Positions 1-7,692 of a stretch of DNA of 64,000 nucleotides are shown here, piece after piece. A program made the position numbers and the translations under genes. The notes beneath the pieces were generated by a model, which saw only the letters and a list, made by a program, of their open reading frames with translations, was not told where the DNA came from and searched no databases. Numbering within the stretch: position 1 is the first letter of the stretch; each line of letters begins with the position of its first letter. This DNA is from Actinobacteria bacterium OV320 (GTDB taxonomy: Bacteria; Actinomycetota; Actinomycetes; Streptomycetales; Streptomycetaceae), in the NCBI GenBank assembly GCA_001298545.1, contig LJCX01000033.1, positions 124,001 through 188,000 on the forward strand, given 5' to 3'.

Positions 1-251
1 TCCGCCACCTCGACGAAGGTGACGTCCTTGGCGACCCCGCCGGAGCGAATGTGCCCCTGATGGCTCGCTCGGGCCGTGCGCCACCAGCCGCCGTCCGGAC
101 CTCGGAACGAGCGGACGTACAGGTCCTCACCGTCGCGGACGACCCAGATCGGCACAGGCCCCCGCAGGGTGCCGTCACCGCGGCGCGGCGCCATCTCCAA
201 CTCGTCGGCCCTGGCGATGCGGTTGAGCTCGTCACTCGTCCATGTCGTCAT
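1..251 (-). CDS. DUF2255 family protein (C-terminus cut by window edge)
   Basis: Reading leftward from the ATG at 251, the frame gives MTTWTSDELNRIARADELEM, then PRRGDGTLRGPVPIWVVRDG and LYVRSFRGPDGGWWR, and stays open to the window edge. This order (W-x-DEL start, PRRxDGTxxxPxxIWVV, YVRSxRG) is typical of the small DUF2255 proteins of actinomycetes, which are about 120-130 residues long and have no established function. About 83 residues are visible. No membrane segment or signal peptide is seen. The next leftward gene ends at 453, so about 200 bp of unassigned sequence separates them. Family assignment is from recognised motifs; no function is inferred. Confidence 0.7.
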   Translation of the reverse strand, partial: MTTWTSDELNRIARADELEMAPRRGDGTLRGPVPIWVVRDGEDLYVRSFRGPDGGWWRTARASHQGHIRSGGVAKDVTFVEVA

Positions 252-452
252 CGGTGTCACTCCGATCTGTTTGACGCGGGAAGCGGAAGGTGACCGTCAC
301 GGTCGCCGGGCCGGTCTCGGGAAGAGACGTGCCGCAGCGCCGACGATGGCCGTCACCGCGGTGACGGCCAGGCTGCCCCGCAGGCCCTCGTGCGAGCGGG
401 CGGGCAGTCGTAAGGGGCGCCCACGTGGTGGAGAGCGCCGGATGACCTGCGG

Positions 453-878
453 TCAGGCGGGAGTGGTGGTGAGCCGCTCACCGACGTGGGCACAGCTGAT
501 TCCGAGTGAGTCCTCGAACACGCGGTAGTCGGTGATCAGGCCGTCGGCGACGGTGAAGCGCAGGATCGTCTCGCTTTCGAGTACCTGTCCCGAGGGATGG
601 AACCGGGAGGTGTACCGGCCCGGTGCCAGCACCCGACCGTCGGCCTCCACCATGGTGCCCAGCTCGAATGCGAGTGGCTCGACGGCGGCGAAGAACGCGG
701 TGAGGGATTGCTGGATCCCCTCCGGCCCGGAGCGGCTCCCGGCCCAGGGGGTCAGGGCCGGATCGCCCGGAATCGTCCAGGTCGCGTCGGCTGTGAAATG
801 GGAGAGGACACGCTCCATGTCGCGCGTGCCGAAGGCGTCGAAGTACGCCTCGACGGTGGCGATCGCCTCACTGGTCAT
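453..878 (-). CDS. SnoaL/NTF2-like ester-cyclase-fold protein
   Basis: A 141-residue protein starting MTSEAIATVEAYFDAFGTRD. The opening helix, then VLSHFTADATWTIPGD and the late strands ILRFTVADGLITDYRVFED, are the hallmarks of the SnoaL-like/NTF2 fold: a small alpha+beta barrel with one pocket, used by isomerases, hydratases and orphan stress proteins. The start at 878 is chosen because homology begins there; the frame is open further upstream but that part looks non-coding. It is the last gene of a leftward set with a zinc alcohol dehydrogenase, a broken cupin and a carboxymuconolactone decarboxylase. This grouping is common in Streptomyces and suggests a role in small carbonyl or aromatic metabolism. 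The substrate is unknown. Confidence 0.8.
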   Translation of the reverse strand: MTSEAIATVEAYFDAFGTRDMERVLSHFTADATWTIPGDPALTPWAGSRSGPEGIQQSLTAFFAAVEPLAFELGTMVEADGRVLAPGRYTSRFHPSGQVLESETILRFTVADGLITDYRVFEDSLGISCAHVGERLTTTPA

Positions 879-990
879 GGCTGTTGGTCCGTTCAATTCG
901 GTGGCTGCGCCGGTCGGACGACCGCTGCTGCTCGGTAGTGCCGGCGTCGGGGGGAGGTTGATCCGGGGTCCACCCATGCCGGGCATCAGG

Positions 991-2007
991 TCAGGGGCGC
1001 AGCAGTGTCTTGACGGCTCGGCGTTCGGCCATGGCCTTGTAGCCTTCGGCGGCCTCGTCCAGGGGCAGGGTGAGGTCGAAGACCTTGCCCGGGTGGATGC
1101 GACCGCTGAAGACGCGCTCGATGAGGCCGGGAAGGTAGGCGCGCACGGGGGCGGGGCCACCGCGCAGACCGACGTGGGAGAAGAAGAGGTCTTGGCCCTC
1201 GATCTGCGAGCCGTGAGGGAAGCCGACGAAGCCGACGTTGCCGCCGGGACGGGTGGACCGCAGGGCCTGGTGCAGCGACTCCTGGGTGCCGACGCACTCG
1301 AGAACCGAGTCGGCACCGAGGCCGTTCGTCAGTTCCTTGACGCGGGCTACGCCTTCCTCGCCGCGCTCGTTGACGATGTCGGTGGCGCCGAATTCCAGGG
1401 CGAGTTTCTGCCGGGACTCGTGCCGGCTCATGGCGATGATGCGTTCGGCGCCCAGTTCCTTGGCGGCGATGACGCCGGACAGGCCCACCGCGCCGTCCCC
1501 GACGACCACGGCGGTCGAACCGGACTTCACCTCGGCGGCCTTGGCGGCGTACCACCCGGTGCCCATGACGTCGGACAGAGCCAGCAGGTCCGGGATCAGT
1601 TCCTCGGGCGGCTGCTCCGGCGTGCAGACCAGGGTGCCGTCGGCGAGGGGAATGCGGACGTACTCGGCCTGGGCGCCGTTCACCCACTGCGCGTGCCGGC
1701 AGGAGGTCTGGTAGCCGAACTGGCACACCGGGCAGGTGTTGTCGGAAGCGACGAAGGAGCCGATGACGAACTGGCCCGGCCTGACGCCCGATACGTCGCT
1801 GCCGACCTCTTCGACTGTGCCGACGTACTCGTGGCCGATCGGCTGAGGTTCGGCAACCGGCAGGACACCCCGGTAGCTCCACAGGTCGGAGCCGCACACG
1901 CAGGCGGCTACGGTGCGGATGATTGCGTCTGTCGATGACGTGATCTTCGGCTCGGGGACGTTCTCCACCCGGATGTCACCCGGCGCGTGAATGATGGTTG
2001 CTCGCAT
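991..2007 (-). CDS. Zinc-dependent alcohol dehydrogenase (MDR superfamily)
   Basis: A 338-residue medium-chain dehydrogenase/reductase. The N-terminal GroES-like domain shows CVCGSDLW (catalytic zinc Cys and the following Asp), GHEYVG (zinc His/Glu) and a cysteine-rich loop around TCPVCQFGYQTSC that resembles the structural-zinc lobe with one ligand missing. The Rossmann domain carries VVGDGAVGLSGV. It presumably oxidises or reduces an alcohol/aldehyde with NAD(P). It sits between an NTF2-like gene and a frameshifted cupin, all leftward with short spacing, so an operon is likely. Start ATG at 2007; the first residues MRATIIHAPGDIRVENVPEP fit the family exactly. Substrate not predictable. Confidence 0.88.
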   Translation of the reverse strand: MRATIIHAPGDIRVENVPEPKITSSTDAIIRTVAACVCGSDLWSYRGVLPVAEPQPIGHEYVGTVEEVGSDVSGVRPGQFVIGSFVASDNTCPVCQFGYQTSCRHAQWVNGAQAEYVRIPLADGTLVCTPEQPPEELIPDLLALSDVMGTGWYAAKAAEVKSGSTAVVVGDGAVGLSGVIAAKELGAERIIAMSRHESRQKLALEFGATDIVNERGEEGVARVKELTNGLGADSVLECVGTQESLHQALRSTRPGGNVGFVGFPHGSQIEGQDLFFSHVGLRGGPAPVRAYLPGLIERVFSGRIHPGKVFDLTLPLDEAAEGYKAMAERRAVKTLLRP

Positions 2008-2043
2008 GGTGCCTTCCCAGCTCTCGTCGTGACTGTCGTGGCG

Positions 2044-2320
2044 TCAGGGACGGGTACGGGTGCCGACGCGCGGGCCGTTGCAGTGGTGATCGGAGGCGTG
2101 TTCGAGCGGGGATTCCGGCAGGGCGTTGCGCTCGACGATGTGGAGGGTTCGGCCAGGGGGCGTGGGTGTGCCGGACGGTGCGGGCGCCGGGAGTGAACCG
2201 GACCTGGTAGACCCGCATCCGCGAGGGGCCCTGGCCGCGGTGGATCACGTCGGCGCAGGCGTCGCCGGTGAACCGCTCGGCGGGAAGCTTCATGGCGGGA
2301 GGTTGCTTCAGCAGTTCCAC
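2044..2320 (-). pseudogene. Frameshifted cupin-domain protein
   Basis: From a GTG at 2320 the frame reads MELLKQPPAMKLPAERFTGD, then VYQVRFTPGARTVRHTH, a standard start of a small cupin of the type found beside CMD and alcohol dehydrogenase genes. Directly after HTHA, at a C-rich run near 2160, the expected continuation (PGRTLHIVERNALPES) is in the next frame and soon ends at a TGA at 2044, far short of the usual 120-135 residues. So the gene carries a frameshift and has lost its second half. A sequencing error could explain the shift but not the missing C-terminal cupin strands. Its intact neighbours suggest recent decay. Confidence 0.7.
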
Positions 2321-2417
2321 GGGGTGTCCCTCTGGTGTGCTGCTGCCGCCGGGCTGTGCCGCGGTGGTGTGTGTGGGGAGAGAGCCCGCGATGTGGGGTG
2401 CGTGCGGGGGAGGAGTG

Positions 2418-2750
2418 TCAGCCGGACGGGTCGGACTTCTCCACGATCTCCTTGAGCTGAGTCATCGCGGTCATGGCGTTGGGCCATCCGGCGTAGAAGG
2501 CCAGATGGGTGATGGCCTCGATCAGTTCGTCCTTGGTCACGCCGTTCTCCAGCGCCTTGCCGAGGTGGAAGCTGAGCTGGTCGTTTCGGTACAGGGCGGC
2601 GAGAACGGTGACGGTGACCAGGCTGCGGTCGCGCGGGGAGAGGCCCGGCCGTTCCCAGATGTCACCGAACAGGACGGTGTCGGTCACCTCCGCGAGCTTG
2701 GGGGCGAACTCCTGGATGGCCGGCGGCGCGAACTTCTTCCGTTCGGACAT
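2418..2750 (-). CDS. Carboxymuconolactone decarboxylase family protein (AhpD-like)
   Basis: A 110-residue protein with the all-helical CMD fold: LFGDIWERPGLSPRDRSLVT, then ALYRNDQLSFHLGKALENGV and ITHLAFYAGWPNAMTAM. The AhpD-type CxxC pair is absent; the HLGKALENGVTKDEL and HLAFYAGWP blocks are those of the 4-carboxymuconolactone decarboxylase subfamily. Proteins of this type pair with cupins and alcohol dehydrogenases in many actinobacteria, often in aldehyde/quinone stress sets rather than true protocatechuate operons, and no pca genes are visible here. First gene of the leftward set (2750 to 453); AAGGAGCACC lies just before the ATG. Confidence 0.85.
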   Translation of the reverse strand: MSERKKFAPPAIQEFAPKLAEVTDTVLFGDIWERPGLSPRDRSLVTVTVLAALYRNDQLSFHLGKALENGVTKDELIEAITHLAFYAGWPNAMTAMTQLKEIVEKSDPSG

Positions 2751-3152
2751 GGGGTGGTGCTCCTTGCGTGTGCGTGGGGGGATTCAGGCTGCCCGGCCTT
2801 CGACCGGGGGTTGGGATCCGTGCGGAGAAGACCGGCACGGGTGACGAGATCGCGGAAGACGGCCGGATCCTGACCGCCGCCGAGCCCGTCGCGCAGCAGG
2901 CTGCCGATGCAGACGGCGCTGAACGTGCCCGCGGCTCCCGATGCGCTGGTCATCGCTGACGAAGGTGACATCCGTCCGCACGGTCTCTACTCGCCTCCTC
3001 GGCCCGCCGCAGGGAAATACGGAATATCGGTGCCATTCGAAAAGTAATTTCTTCCTGGGGGTCGGCCTTCCAGCCTGTCGGTGTGAATGCTCTCCGCAGG
3101 CCGATTCCGGCGCCGAACACACCATCGACCCTGCCACCTTCGCGGGAACCCG
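2751..3152. other. Intergenic region, no convincing gene
   Basis: About 400 bp between the leftward decarboxylase gene and the decayed HTH gene. A leftward open frame from 2953 (MTSASGAAGTFSAVCIGSLL) runs across the start of the decarboxylase gene, but I recognise no family in it and its end is clearly out-of-frame coding sequence of the next gene. It may be a remnant of a lost neighbour. The promoter of the leftward operon should lie here. Confidence 0.4.
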
Positions 3153-3211
3153 CAAAGGGGAGAGTTTCATACGGGGAATCACTTATCCAGGGGGGAGATC
3201 CTTACCCCCCT
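3153..3211 (+). promoter_or_regulatory. Candidate operator: double G-run motif
   Basis: Two elements about 33 bp apart: AAAGGGGAGAGTTTCAT starting at 3155, then a strong dyad AGGGGGGAGATCCTTACCCC at 3189-3208. The dyad resembles sites in front of the HTH regulator, the flavodoxin, the hydrolase and the quinone reductase downstream in this island. The two-element layout matches 5235-5294. It is probably a binding site for the MmyB-type regulator family encoded here (inference). Confidence 0.45.
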
Positions 3212-3224
3212 CCCGGATACGGAG

Positions 3225-3641
3225 CGGTGCGACACTGATGCCCGGCTGCTCTTCACCGACCCCGCCTTCCGGGAGCTCTGCCTCGACTGGAGGACGAACG
3301 CCCGGACCTGCGTCGCCCACCTCCGTCTGGAGGCCGCCAACCGCCCTGGCGACCCCGGGCTGGCCGCACTCGTCGGCGAGTTGTCGGTCGCCGACGCCGA
3401 CTTCCGGCAGTGGTGGGCAGGCCGGCAGATGACCGGCCTACGCATGGGAACCAAGAGGCTGCGCCACCCCGTTGTCGGCGTTCTCACCCTCGACCGGGAC
3501 AGCCTGACCTACACAGCCGCCCCGGCACAGAAGCTGGTGACCGCGACCGCCGCTCCCGAGACTCCCTCTCGTGACGGGCTGCTCTTCCTCGCGTCGTGGA
3601 CTGCGGACTCGGATCAGCCGGCGCGGGATGCGGCAGCTTGA
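3225..3641 (+). pseudogene. Truncated MmyB-like HTH regulator (C-terminal half only)
   Basis: This frame encodes RLLFTDPAFRELCLDWRTNA, RLEAANRPGDPGLAALVGEL, ADFRQWWAG, KRLRHPVVGVLTLDRDSLTY and DGLLFLASWTADSD. That matches, in order, the second half of the intact regulator at 5472-6341 (LLFTEPWMRELYADW, DAQFRQWW, KKLRHPVVGELTLDW, DGLRLLASWAAD). The N-terminal helix-turn-helix and the first part of the ligand domain are missing. The open frame continues upstream to 3087 but that part shows no homology and overlaps the operator-like motifs. It is therefore a 5'-deleted paralogue, not expected to bind DNA. Confidence 0.75.
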
Positions 3642-3705
3642 GGGACGCCGGATGAGGGGTCCGACTTGCGGCTGGGACGCCGGATGAGGGGTCCGACTTG
3701 CGGCT
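3642..3705. repeat. Perfect 32-bp tandem duplication
   Basis: The 32-bp unit beginning GGGACGCCGGATGAGGGGTC occupies 3642-3673 and is repeated exactly at 3674-3705, immediately after the TGA of the decayed regulator. No mismatch between the copies, so the duplication is young. Confidence 0.95.
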
Positions 3706-4233
3706 TCAGGGCGGCCGCTCCTCATCGGAGCCCGACAGCTGCGATGACAACTCCTCGACCAGATGGCCCGGCCCGCCGGCCCGTCGGGCCCCGCCAGGCG
3801 CCGAGCAGTTCGGCGAAGGAGTCGTCCGGGCGGGCTGCCGACGGCTTGGCCGCTGCCTCGCGCCCGGCGGGGGTGAGGTGCCGGTTCATGCCCTCGCGGG
3901 TGGCCAGATGGCGCTGCTCGATCTCGTGCAGGGTGTCCTCGATCACCCGGCAGCGGCACCTGGCTGTGCTCGGCGAGCCGTGCCGGTGCCGGTGACGGTG
4001 CTCTCTCCGGTCGCGGCGCCCGCAGGAGCAGCCAGATCGATCCCTGGTAGGCAGGGTGCCTCCGGGGGCCGTCGGCGGAGCCCACGGGTGTGAACGCGTT
4101 CGCCGCGCGGATCCCGCTTGTGGTCCCGTTCTGACCGATTCCGCGCGAGTGCGGCCGGACGCAGTTCGACGCCCGGCCGCAGCCGTGAGGTGCCGCTGAG
4201 GTCCGCCGCCCCTGTGCCCGTACTTGACGCTGT
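3706..4233. other. Gene-poor stretch with possible regulator tail
   Basis: No convincing intact gene. A short leftward frame (3946 to 3722) encodes LHEIEQRHLATREGMNRHLT followed by PAGREAAAKPSA. The TPAGREAAA block is typical of the tail of winged-helix (MarR/HxlR-type) regulators, so a decayed regulator is possible. The upstream part of that frame shows nothing recognisable. Confidence 0.3.
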
Positions 4234-5166
4234 TCAGAACGTGAGGACCAGTCGGCCCCGTATGCCGCCCGCGGCGAGGAGCCGGTGTGCCTCGGCGGCC
4301 TGATCCGCCGGGAACGTCCTGGCGACCCGGAGTGTGAGGAGACCGTCCTCCACCTGCTTCCGGAGCCGGTCGAGCTTGGTGCGCTCCCGGGCATAGCGGA
4401 ACACGACGATCGGCTCGTAGGCGATGTCTCGTTCGCCGGGGCCGGCGTAGCCGCGCAGTGTCACCACCCGGCCGCCGTCGCGGACCGCCCGCGCGGTGAG
4501 AGCGCCGAGCGACGCGCCGTCGAGGAGTCCGTCGACGCCCTCGGGGACCTCTGTGCGTACCCGCTCCGGGTACGCGGCGCCGCGACGGAGTACGACATCG
4601 GCACCGAGTTCCTTGATCAAGGTCTCGTCCTGCTCCGAGGCGTCGGCCACCACCCGCAGTCCGTCCGCCTTGGCCAGCTGGAGGGCGTAGCCGCCCACCG
4701 CGCCCGCCGCTCCGGTGATCGCCACGGTCTGGCCGGGCTTCAGACCGAGCGTGTCCAGGGCCAGGCGCGCGGTCAGACCGTTCATGGGAAGGGACGCCGC
4801 CTGCACGTCGCTCGCGCCGTAGGGAGCGCGAACCACCGACTCCACCGGGACCACGAGCTGCTCTGCGTATGCACCATGGGAGCCGTCGGCGAGCACGATC
4901 GCCATCACGCGGTCGCCGACGCTCAGATCCGTGTCCGTACCCGTGCCTATCTGGTCCACGACGCCTGCGGCTTCCATGCCGGGGACGAACGGCGGCTGGG
5001 CGTCCGGCGACCGGGCCGGCCCGCTGCGCTGCAGGGCGTCGACCGCGTTGACGGTCGCCGCGTGCACCCGGATGCGCACCTCGCCCGGCCCGGCCTCGGG
5101 TGTGGGCAGCTCAAGAACCTGAAGCACCTCCGGCCCACCGAATTCCGTGAAACCTACAGCCTTCAT
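4234..5166 (-). CDS. NADP-dependent quinone-oxidoreductase-like MDR
   Basis: A 310-residue zinc-free member of the MDR superfamily. The start at 5166 (MKAVGFTEFGGPEVLQVLEL) is preceded by GAGGTGCTTCGA, a good ribosome-binding site; upstream codons of the same frame lack homology. Visible blocks are VNAVDALQRSG, GMEAAGVV, the cofactor loop TGAAGAVGGYALQLAKADG and the late RGYAGPGERDI. Such proteins reduce quinones or enones with NADPH. The gene points leftward with a two-part G-run motif at its promoter side (5235-5294) and the MmyB-type regulator gene next to it, also leftward. Likely a target of that regulator (inference). Confidence 0.85.
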   Translation of the reverse strand: MKAVGFTEFGGPEVLQVLELPTPEAGPGEVRIRVHAATVNAVDALQRSGPARSPDAQPPFVPGMEAAGVVDQIGTGTDTDLSVGDRVMAIVLADGSHGAYAEQLVVPVESVVRAPYGASDVQAASLPMNGLTARLALDTLGLKPGQTVAITGAAGAVGGYALQLAKADGLRVVADASEQDETLIKELGADVVLRRGAAYPERVRTEVPEGVDGLLDGASLGALTARAVRDGGRVVTLRGYAGPGERDIAYEPIVVFRYARERTKLDRLRKQVEDGLLTLRVARTFPADQAAEAHRLLAAGGIRGRLVLTF

Positions 5167-5234
5167 TCGAAGCACCTCACTGCTCGGCATGCGGTCGTTG
5201 AGGTGTCCGACCCTTCCGTGGCGCGTACGCCCGG

Positions 5235-5294
5235 AAAAGGGGAAGGTTCTTGGCTGGGATGCGGCCATAGGGGGGACGACTCTCTCCCCCTATG
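5235..5294 (-). promoter_or_regulatory. Candidate double operator upstream of the MDR gene
   Basis: AAAAGGGGAAGGTTCTTGG starts at 5235. About 31 bp on is a long dyad with arms CATAGGGGGGA (5266-5276) and TCTCCCCCTATG (5283-5294). Same two-element layout as 3153-3211. It lies 70-130 bp before the start at 5166. A further related half-site (GGATCTTCTCCCCCTA) sits at 5425-5440. Confidence 0.5.
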
Positions 5295-5471
5295 ACACCG
5301 GTGCCGGCCAGAGAGGCGACGCTCCTCGCGGTCGTGCTCCGGCATCGTTCAGCGAGGCCCGCTGACCTTTCGCGAGCCCGTGCAGGCGGCTCCTGTTCAG
5401 CCGGGGTGGCCCCGGCCGAGCGGAGGATCTTCTCCCCCTACGGGCGCACGTGGTGGTGGGTGGGGGAGGGC

Positions 5472-6341
5472 TCAGGTGGCGGTGTCGGACGCCGTCGACT
5501 TCTGGTCCGCGGCCCAGGAGGCCAGGAGGCGCAGTCCGTCGTGGGACGGTGTGCCGGGTTCGGCGTTCCATACGATGATGTGCTGGTCGGGGTCCGTGCC
5601 GCAGGTGAGCGTGTTCCAGTCGAGTGTCAGCTCGCCCACCACCGGGTGACGAAGTTTCTTGACGCCCTTGCCCCGCATCGCGACGTCGTGTTCGGTCCAC
5701 CACTGCCGGAACTGTGCGTCGCGGGCGGAGAGCTCCTCGACCAGAGCGGTGAGGGGCTGGTCGTCGGGATAGCGCGCGCTCTCCATGCGCAGCTGGGCGA
5801 TGGCCAGCCGGGTGACCTCCTCCCAGTCGGCATACAGCTCGCGCATCCAGGGTTCCGTGAACAGCAGCCGGACGAACACCCGCTCCTGCACGGGGTACTG
5901 CCCGAAATCGGTCCACAGGGCGGCGGCGAGCTGATTCCAGCCCAGGATGTCGGTGCGCCGGCCGATGACGAAGGCCGGGGAGGCGATGAGATCGTCCAGC
6001 ATGCGCTGGAGCTGCGTGTCCACCTGCTGGCGTTCGCGTGACACGGACGGGCGCACCCTCTCTTTCGCCGCGAGGTGCAAGAGGTAGGTGCGCTGGTCGT
6101 CGTTCAAGCGGAGCGTCTTGGCGATTTCGTCCAGCAGCGGAGCCGATGCCTGGAGCCGGCCCTGCTCGATCCGCGTGTAGTACTCGGTACTGATCGCGGC
6201 TAGAAGAGCCACCTCCTCACGGCGCAGACCGCTCACACGCCGACGTTGCCCGCCACGGAGCCCGACGTCGGAAGGACTGAGCTCGGCACGGCGGGCCTTG
6301 AGGAACTCACCCAGCTCGTTCAGATGAGGGTTGCGGTTCAT
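5472..6341 (-). CDS. HTH transcriptional regulator with MmyB-like ligand domain
   Basis: A 289-residue XRE-type regulator. The helix-turn-helix lies at about residues 8-80 (ELGEFLKARRAELSP, VSGLRREEVALLAAISTEYY, TRIEQGRLQAS), followed by an MmyB-like ligand-binding domain (VIGRRTDILGWNQLAAALWT, MRELYADW, QFRQWW, RHPVVGELTLDW). Members typically sit beside and control oxidoreductase genes, sensing a hydrophobic ligand. Starts at an ATG at 6341; a G-run motif lies about 30 bp before the start, which fits autoregulation. It has a truncated paralogue at 3225-3641. Likely local controller of the oxidoreductase/DJ-1/flavodoxin/hydrolase island, inferred from position and shared motifs. Confidence 0.88.
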   Translation of the reverse strand: MNRNPHLNELGEFLKARRAELSPSDVGLRGGQRRRVSGLRREEVALLAAISTEYYTRIEQGRLQASAPLLDEIAKTLRLNDDQRTYLLHLAAKERVRPSVSRERQQVDTQLQRMLDDLIASPAFVIGRRTDILGWNQLAAALWTDFGQYPVQERVFVRLLFTEPWMRELYADWEEVTRLAIAQLRMESARYPDDQPLTALVEELSARDAQFRQWWTEHDVAMRGKGVKKLRHPVVGELTLDWNTLTCGTDPDQHIIVWNAEPGTPSHDGLRLLASWAADQKSTASDTAT

Positions 6342-6368
6342 GAATTGCAGCCTCGCACAAAAGCCCGG

Positions 6369-6391
6369 CGCTGTAAGGGGGAGAGATCCTG
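6369..6391 (-). promoter_or_regulatory. G-run motif before the HTH regulator gene
   Basis: Plus-strand GCTGTAAGGGGGAGAGATCC starts at 6370, about 30 bp upstream of the regulator start. It shares GCTGTRAGGGG with the flavodoxin promoter site at 8359 and GATCC with the dyad at 3189. Likely an autoregulatory site (inference). Confidence 0.4.
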
Positions 6392-6520
6392 ACCATCTCG
6401 GGCTTTACCTGCGTATGAAAATGATATGGGCTCCGACCTGCAAGGTAAGACGCGGAAGAGGACTCGGCGGCCTGGCGTGCGTACCGGACCGCCGGGCGAG
6501 CACATGGCTCTGGTGTCAGC

Positions 6521-7216
6521 TCACAGTGCCTTGAGCAGTTCCCGGGCCAGGGGTACCGCGGAGCCCGGGTTCTGACCGGTGAACAGGGTGCGGTCCACCT
6601 CGACGTGCGGGGCGAACGGTTCGGTCTCACGATAGTCCGCGGCGAGTTCGTCGACGAGGCGGTCCTGCAGCAGCCACTTCGCGCGGTCCGCGAGACCGTT
6701 CTGCTTCTCCTCGGCGTTGGAGAGGCCGGTCAGACGGTAGCCGGCGAACGGGGACGTCCCGTCCGGGCGGACAGTGGCCAGCAGCGCCGCGGGGCCGTGG
6801 CACACCAGGGACACCGGCTTGCCCGAGGCGAGCCACTCGGTGAGCAGCTTGCCGGAGGCGGCGTCGTCGGGCAGGTCCTCCATCGGGCCCCAGCCGCCGG
6901 GGTAGAACACGGCCACGTAGTCGTGGATGTCGACGTCCTCGATACGCATCGGGTGCGCCAGCTCGGTCGCCTCGTGCAGGGCGGTCCGCATGCGCTGCGC
7001 GCCTTGCTCGCCGCCGTTGAAGTCCGCGGTGAGGCTGAGCGCGTCCGCCGTGGGCGGGACACCGCCGGGCGTCGCCGCGGCGATCTCGAATCCGGCCTCC
7101 TTGAAGACCTGGTAGGGGCCGATTGCTTCCTCGGCCCAGAAGCCGGCCGGCTGCCGGGTTCCGTCGGCCAGCGTCCAGTGGTCGGACGCGGTGATCACGA
7201 AGAGGATCTTCGCCAT
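6521..7216 (-). CDS. DJ-1/PfpI family type 1 glutamine amidotransferase-like protein
   Basis: A 231-residue protein with the DJ-1/PfpI fold: MAKILFVITASDHWTLADGT, the GFWAEEAIGPYQVFKEAGFE helix, YPGGWGPMEDL and the nucleophile elbow SLVCHGPAALLATV with its cysteine. Hsp31-like members act as glyoxalase III/deglycase enzymes on methylglyoxal, or as stress chaperones. ATG at 7216 follows AAGGAGATCCACCC. The NTF2-like gene stops at 7242, 25 bp ahead, and the flavodoxin follows the same direction, so the three are probably one transcript. A carbonyl- or quinone-stress role fits the neighbours. Confidence 0.88.
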   Translation of the reverse strand: MAKILFVITASDHWTLADGTRQPAGFWAEEAIGPYQVFKEAGFEIAAATPGGVPPTADALSLTADFNGGEQGAQRMRTALHEATELAHPMRIEDVDIHDYVAVFYPGGWGPMEDLPDDAASGKLLTEWLASGKPVSLVCHGPAALLATVRPDGTSPFAGYRLTGLSNAEEKQNGLADRAKWLLQDRLVDELAADYRETEPFAPHVEVDRTLFTGQNPGSAVPLARELLKAL

Positions 7217-7241
7217 GGGTGGATCTCCTTGGTGGGCGGTC

Positions 7242-7634
7242 TCAGCCCTTGAGGGCTTCCTGGAGGACGTGGCTGTCGGCGGCCTGCCGCATACTGACGG
7301 CCTTGCCGTCACGGACGGTCCACAGGTGGATGAACCGGACGTCGGCCTTGTCCCCGGCCTTCGTCTCGGCGTGGTAGTGCCCGAACACGAAGACATGGCC
7401 TTCGTCGTCGGCGTAGAACTCCTCGGGCACCGCGCCGAAGGAGACGATGTTCGGCATCGGGGTGCCGAAGAAGTCCTTCGCCACGCTGTCCCAGCCGTGG
7501 TACACACCGCTGTTCGGAAAGCCCGGGGTGATGTCCCAGACGAGATCCGGAGCCATCACCTGCGAGGTGACCTCGGGCGCCATGCGGGATTCGTAGACGC
7601 GGCGGATGAGGGCGAGGTGCGGGGAGTCGGACAT
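7242..7634 (-). CDS. SnoaL/NTF2-like protein
   Basis: A 130-residue single-domain protein: MSDSPHLALIRRVYESRMAP, PDLVWDITPGFPNSGVYHGW, then FVFGHYHAETKAGDKADVRF and IHLWTVRDGKAVSMRQ. The sequence follows the SnoaL-like ketosteroid-isomerase fold of actinobacterial stress proteins. The start at 7634 is preceded by AGCAAGGAGCAACCCC. It lies between the flavodoxin (upstream in transcription) and the DJ-1 gene. The substrate is unknown; the position suggests it handles the same reactive carbonyls or quinones. Confidence 0.82.
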   Translation of the reverse strand: MSDSPHLALIRRVYESRMAPEVTSQVMAPDLVWDITPGFPNSGVYHGWDSVAKDFFGTPMPNIVSFGAVPEEFYADDEGHVFVFGHYHAETKAGDKADVRFIHLWTVRDGKAVSMRQAADSHVLQEALKG

Positions 7635-7692
7635 GGGGTTGCTCCTTGCTGGGGTGGTAAATCGGCATCGGATACGTGCGGAGGCCGTGTGA

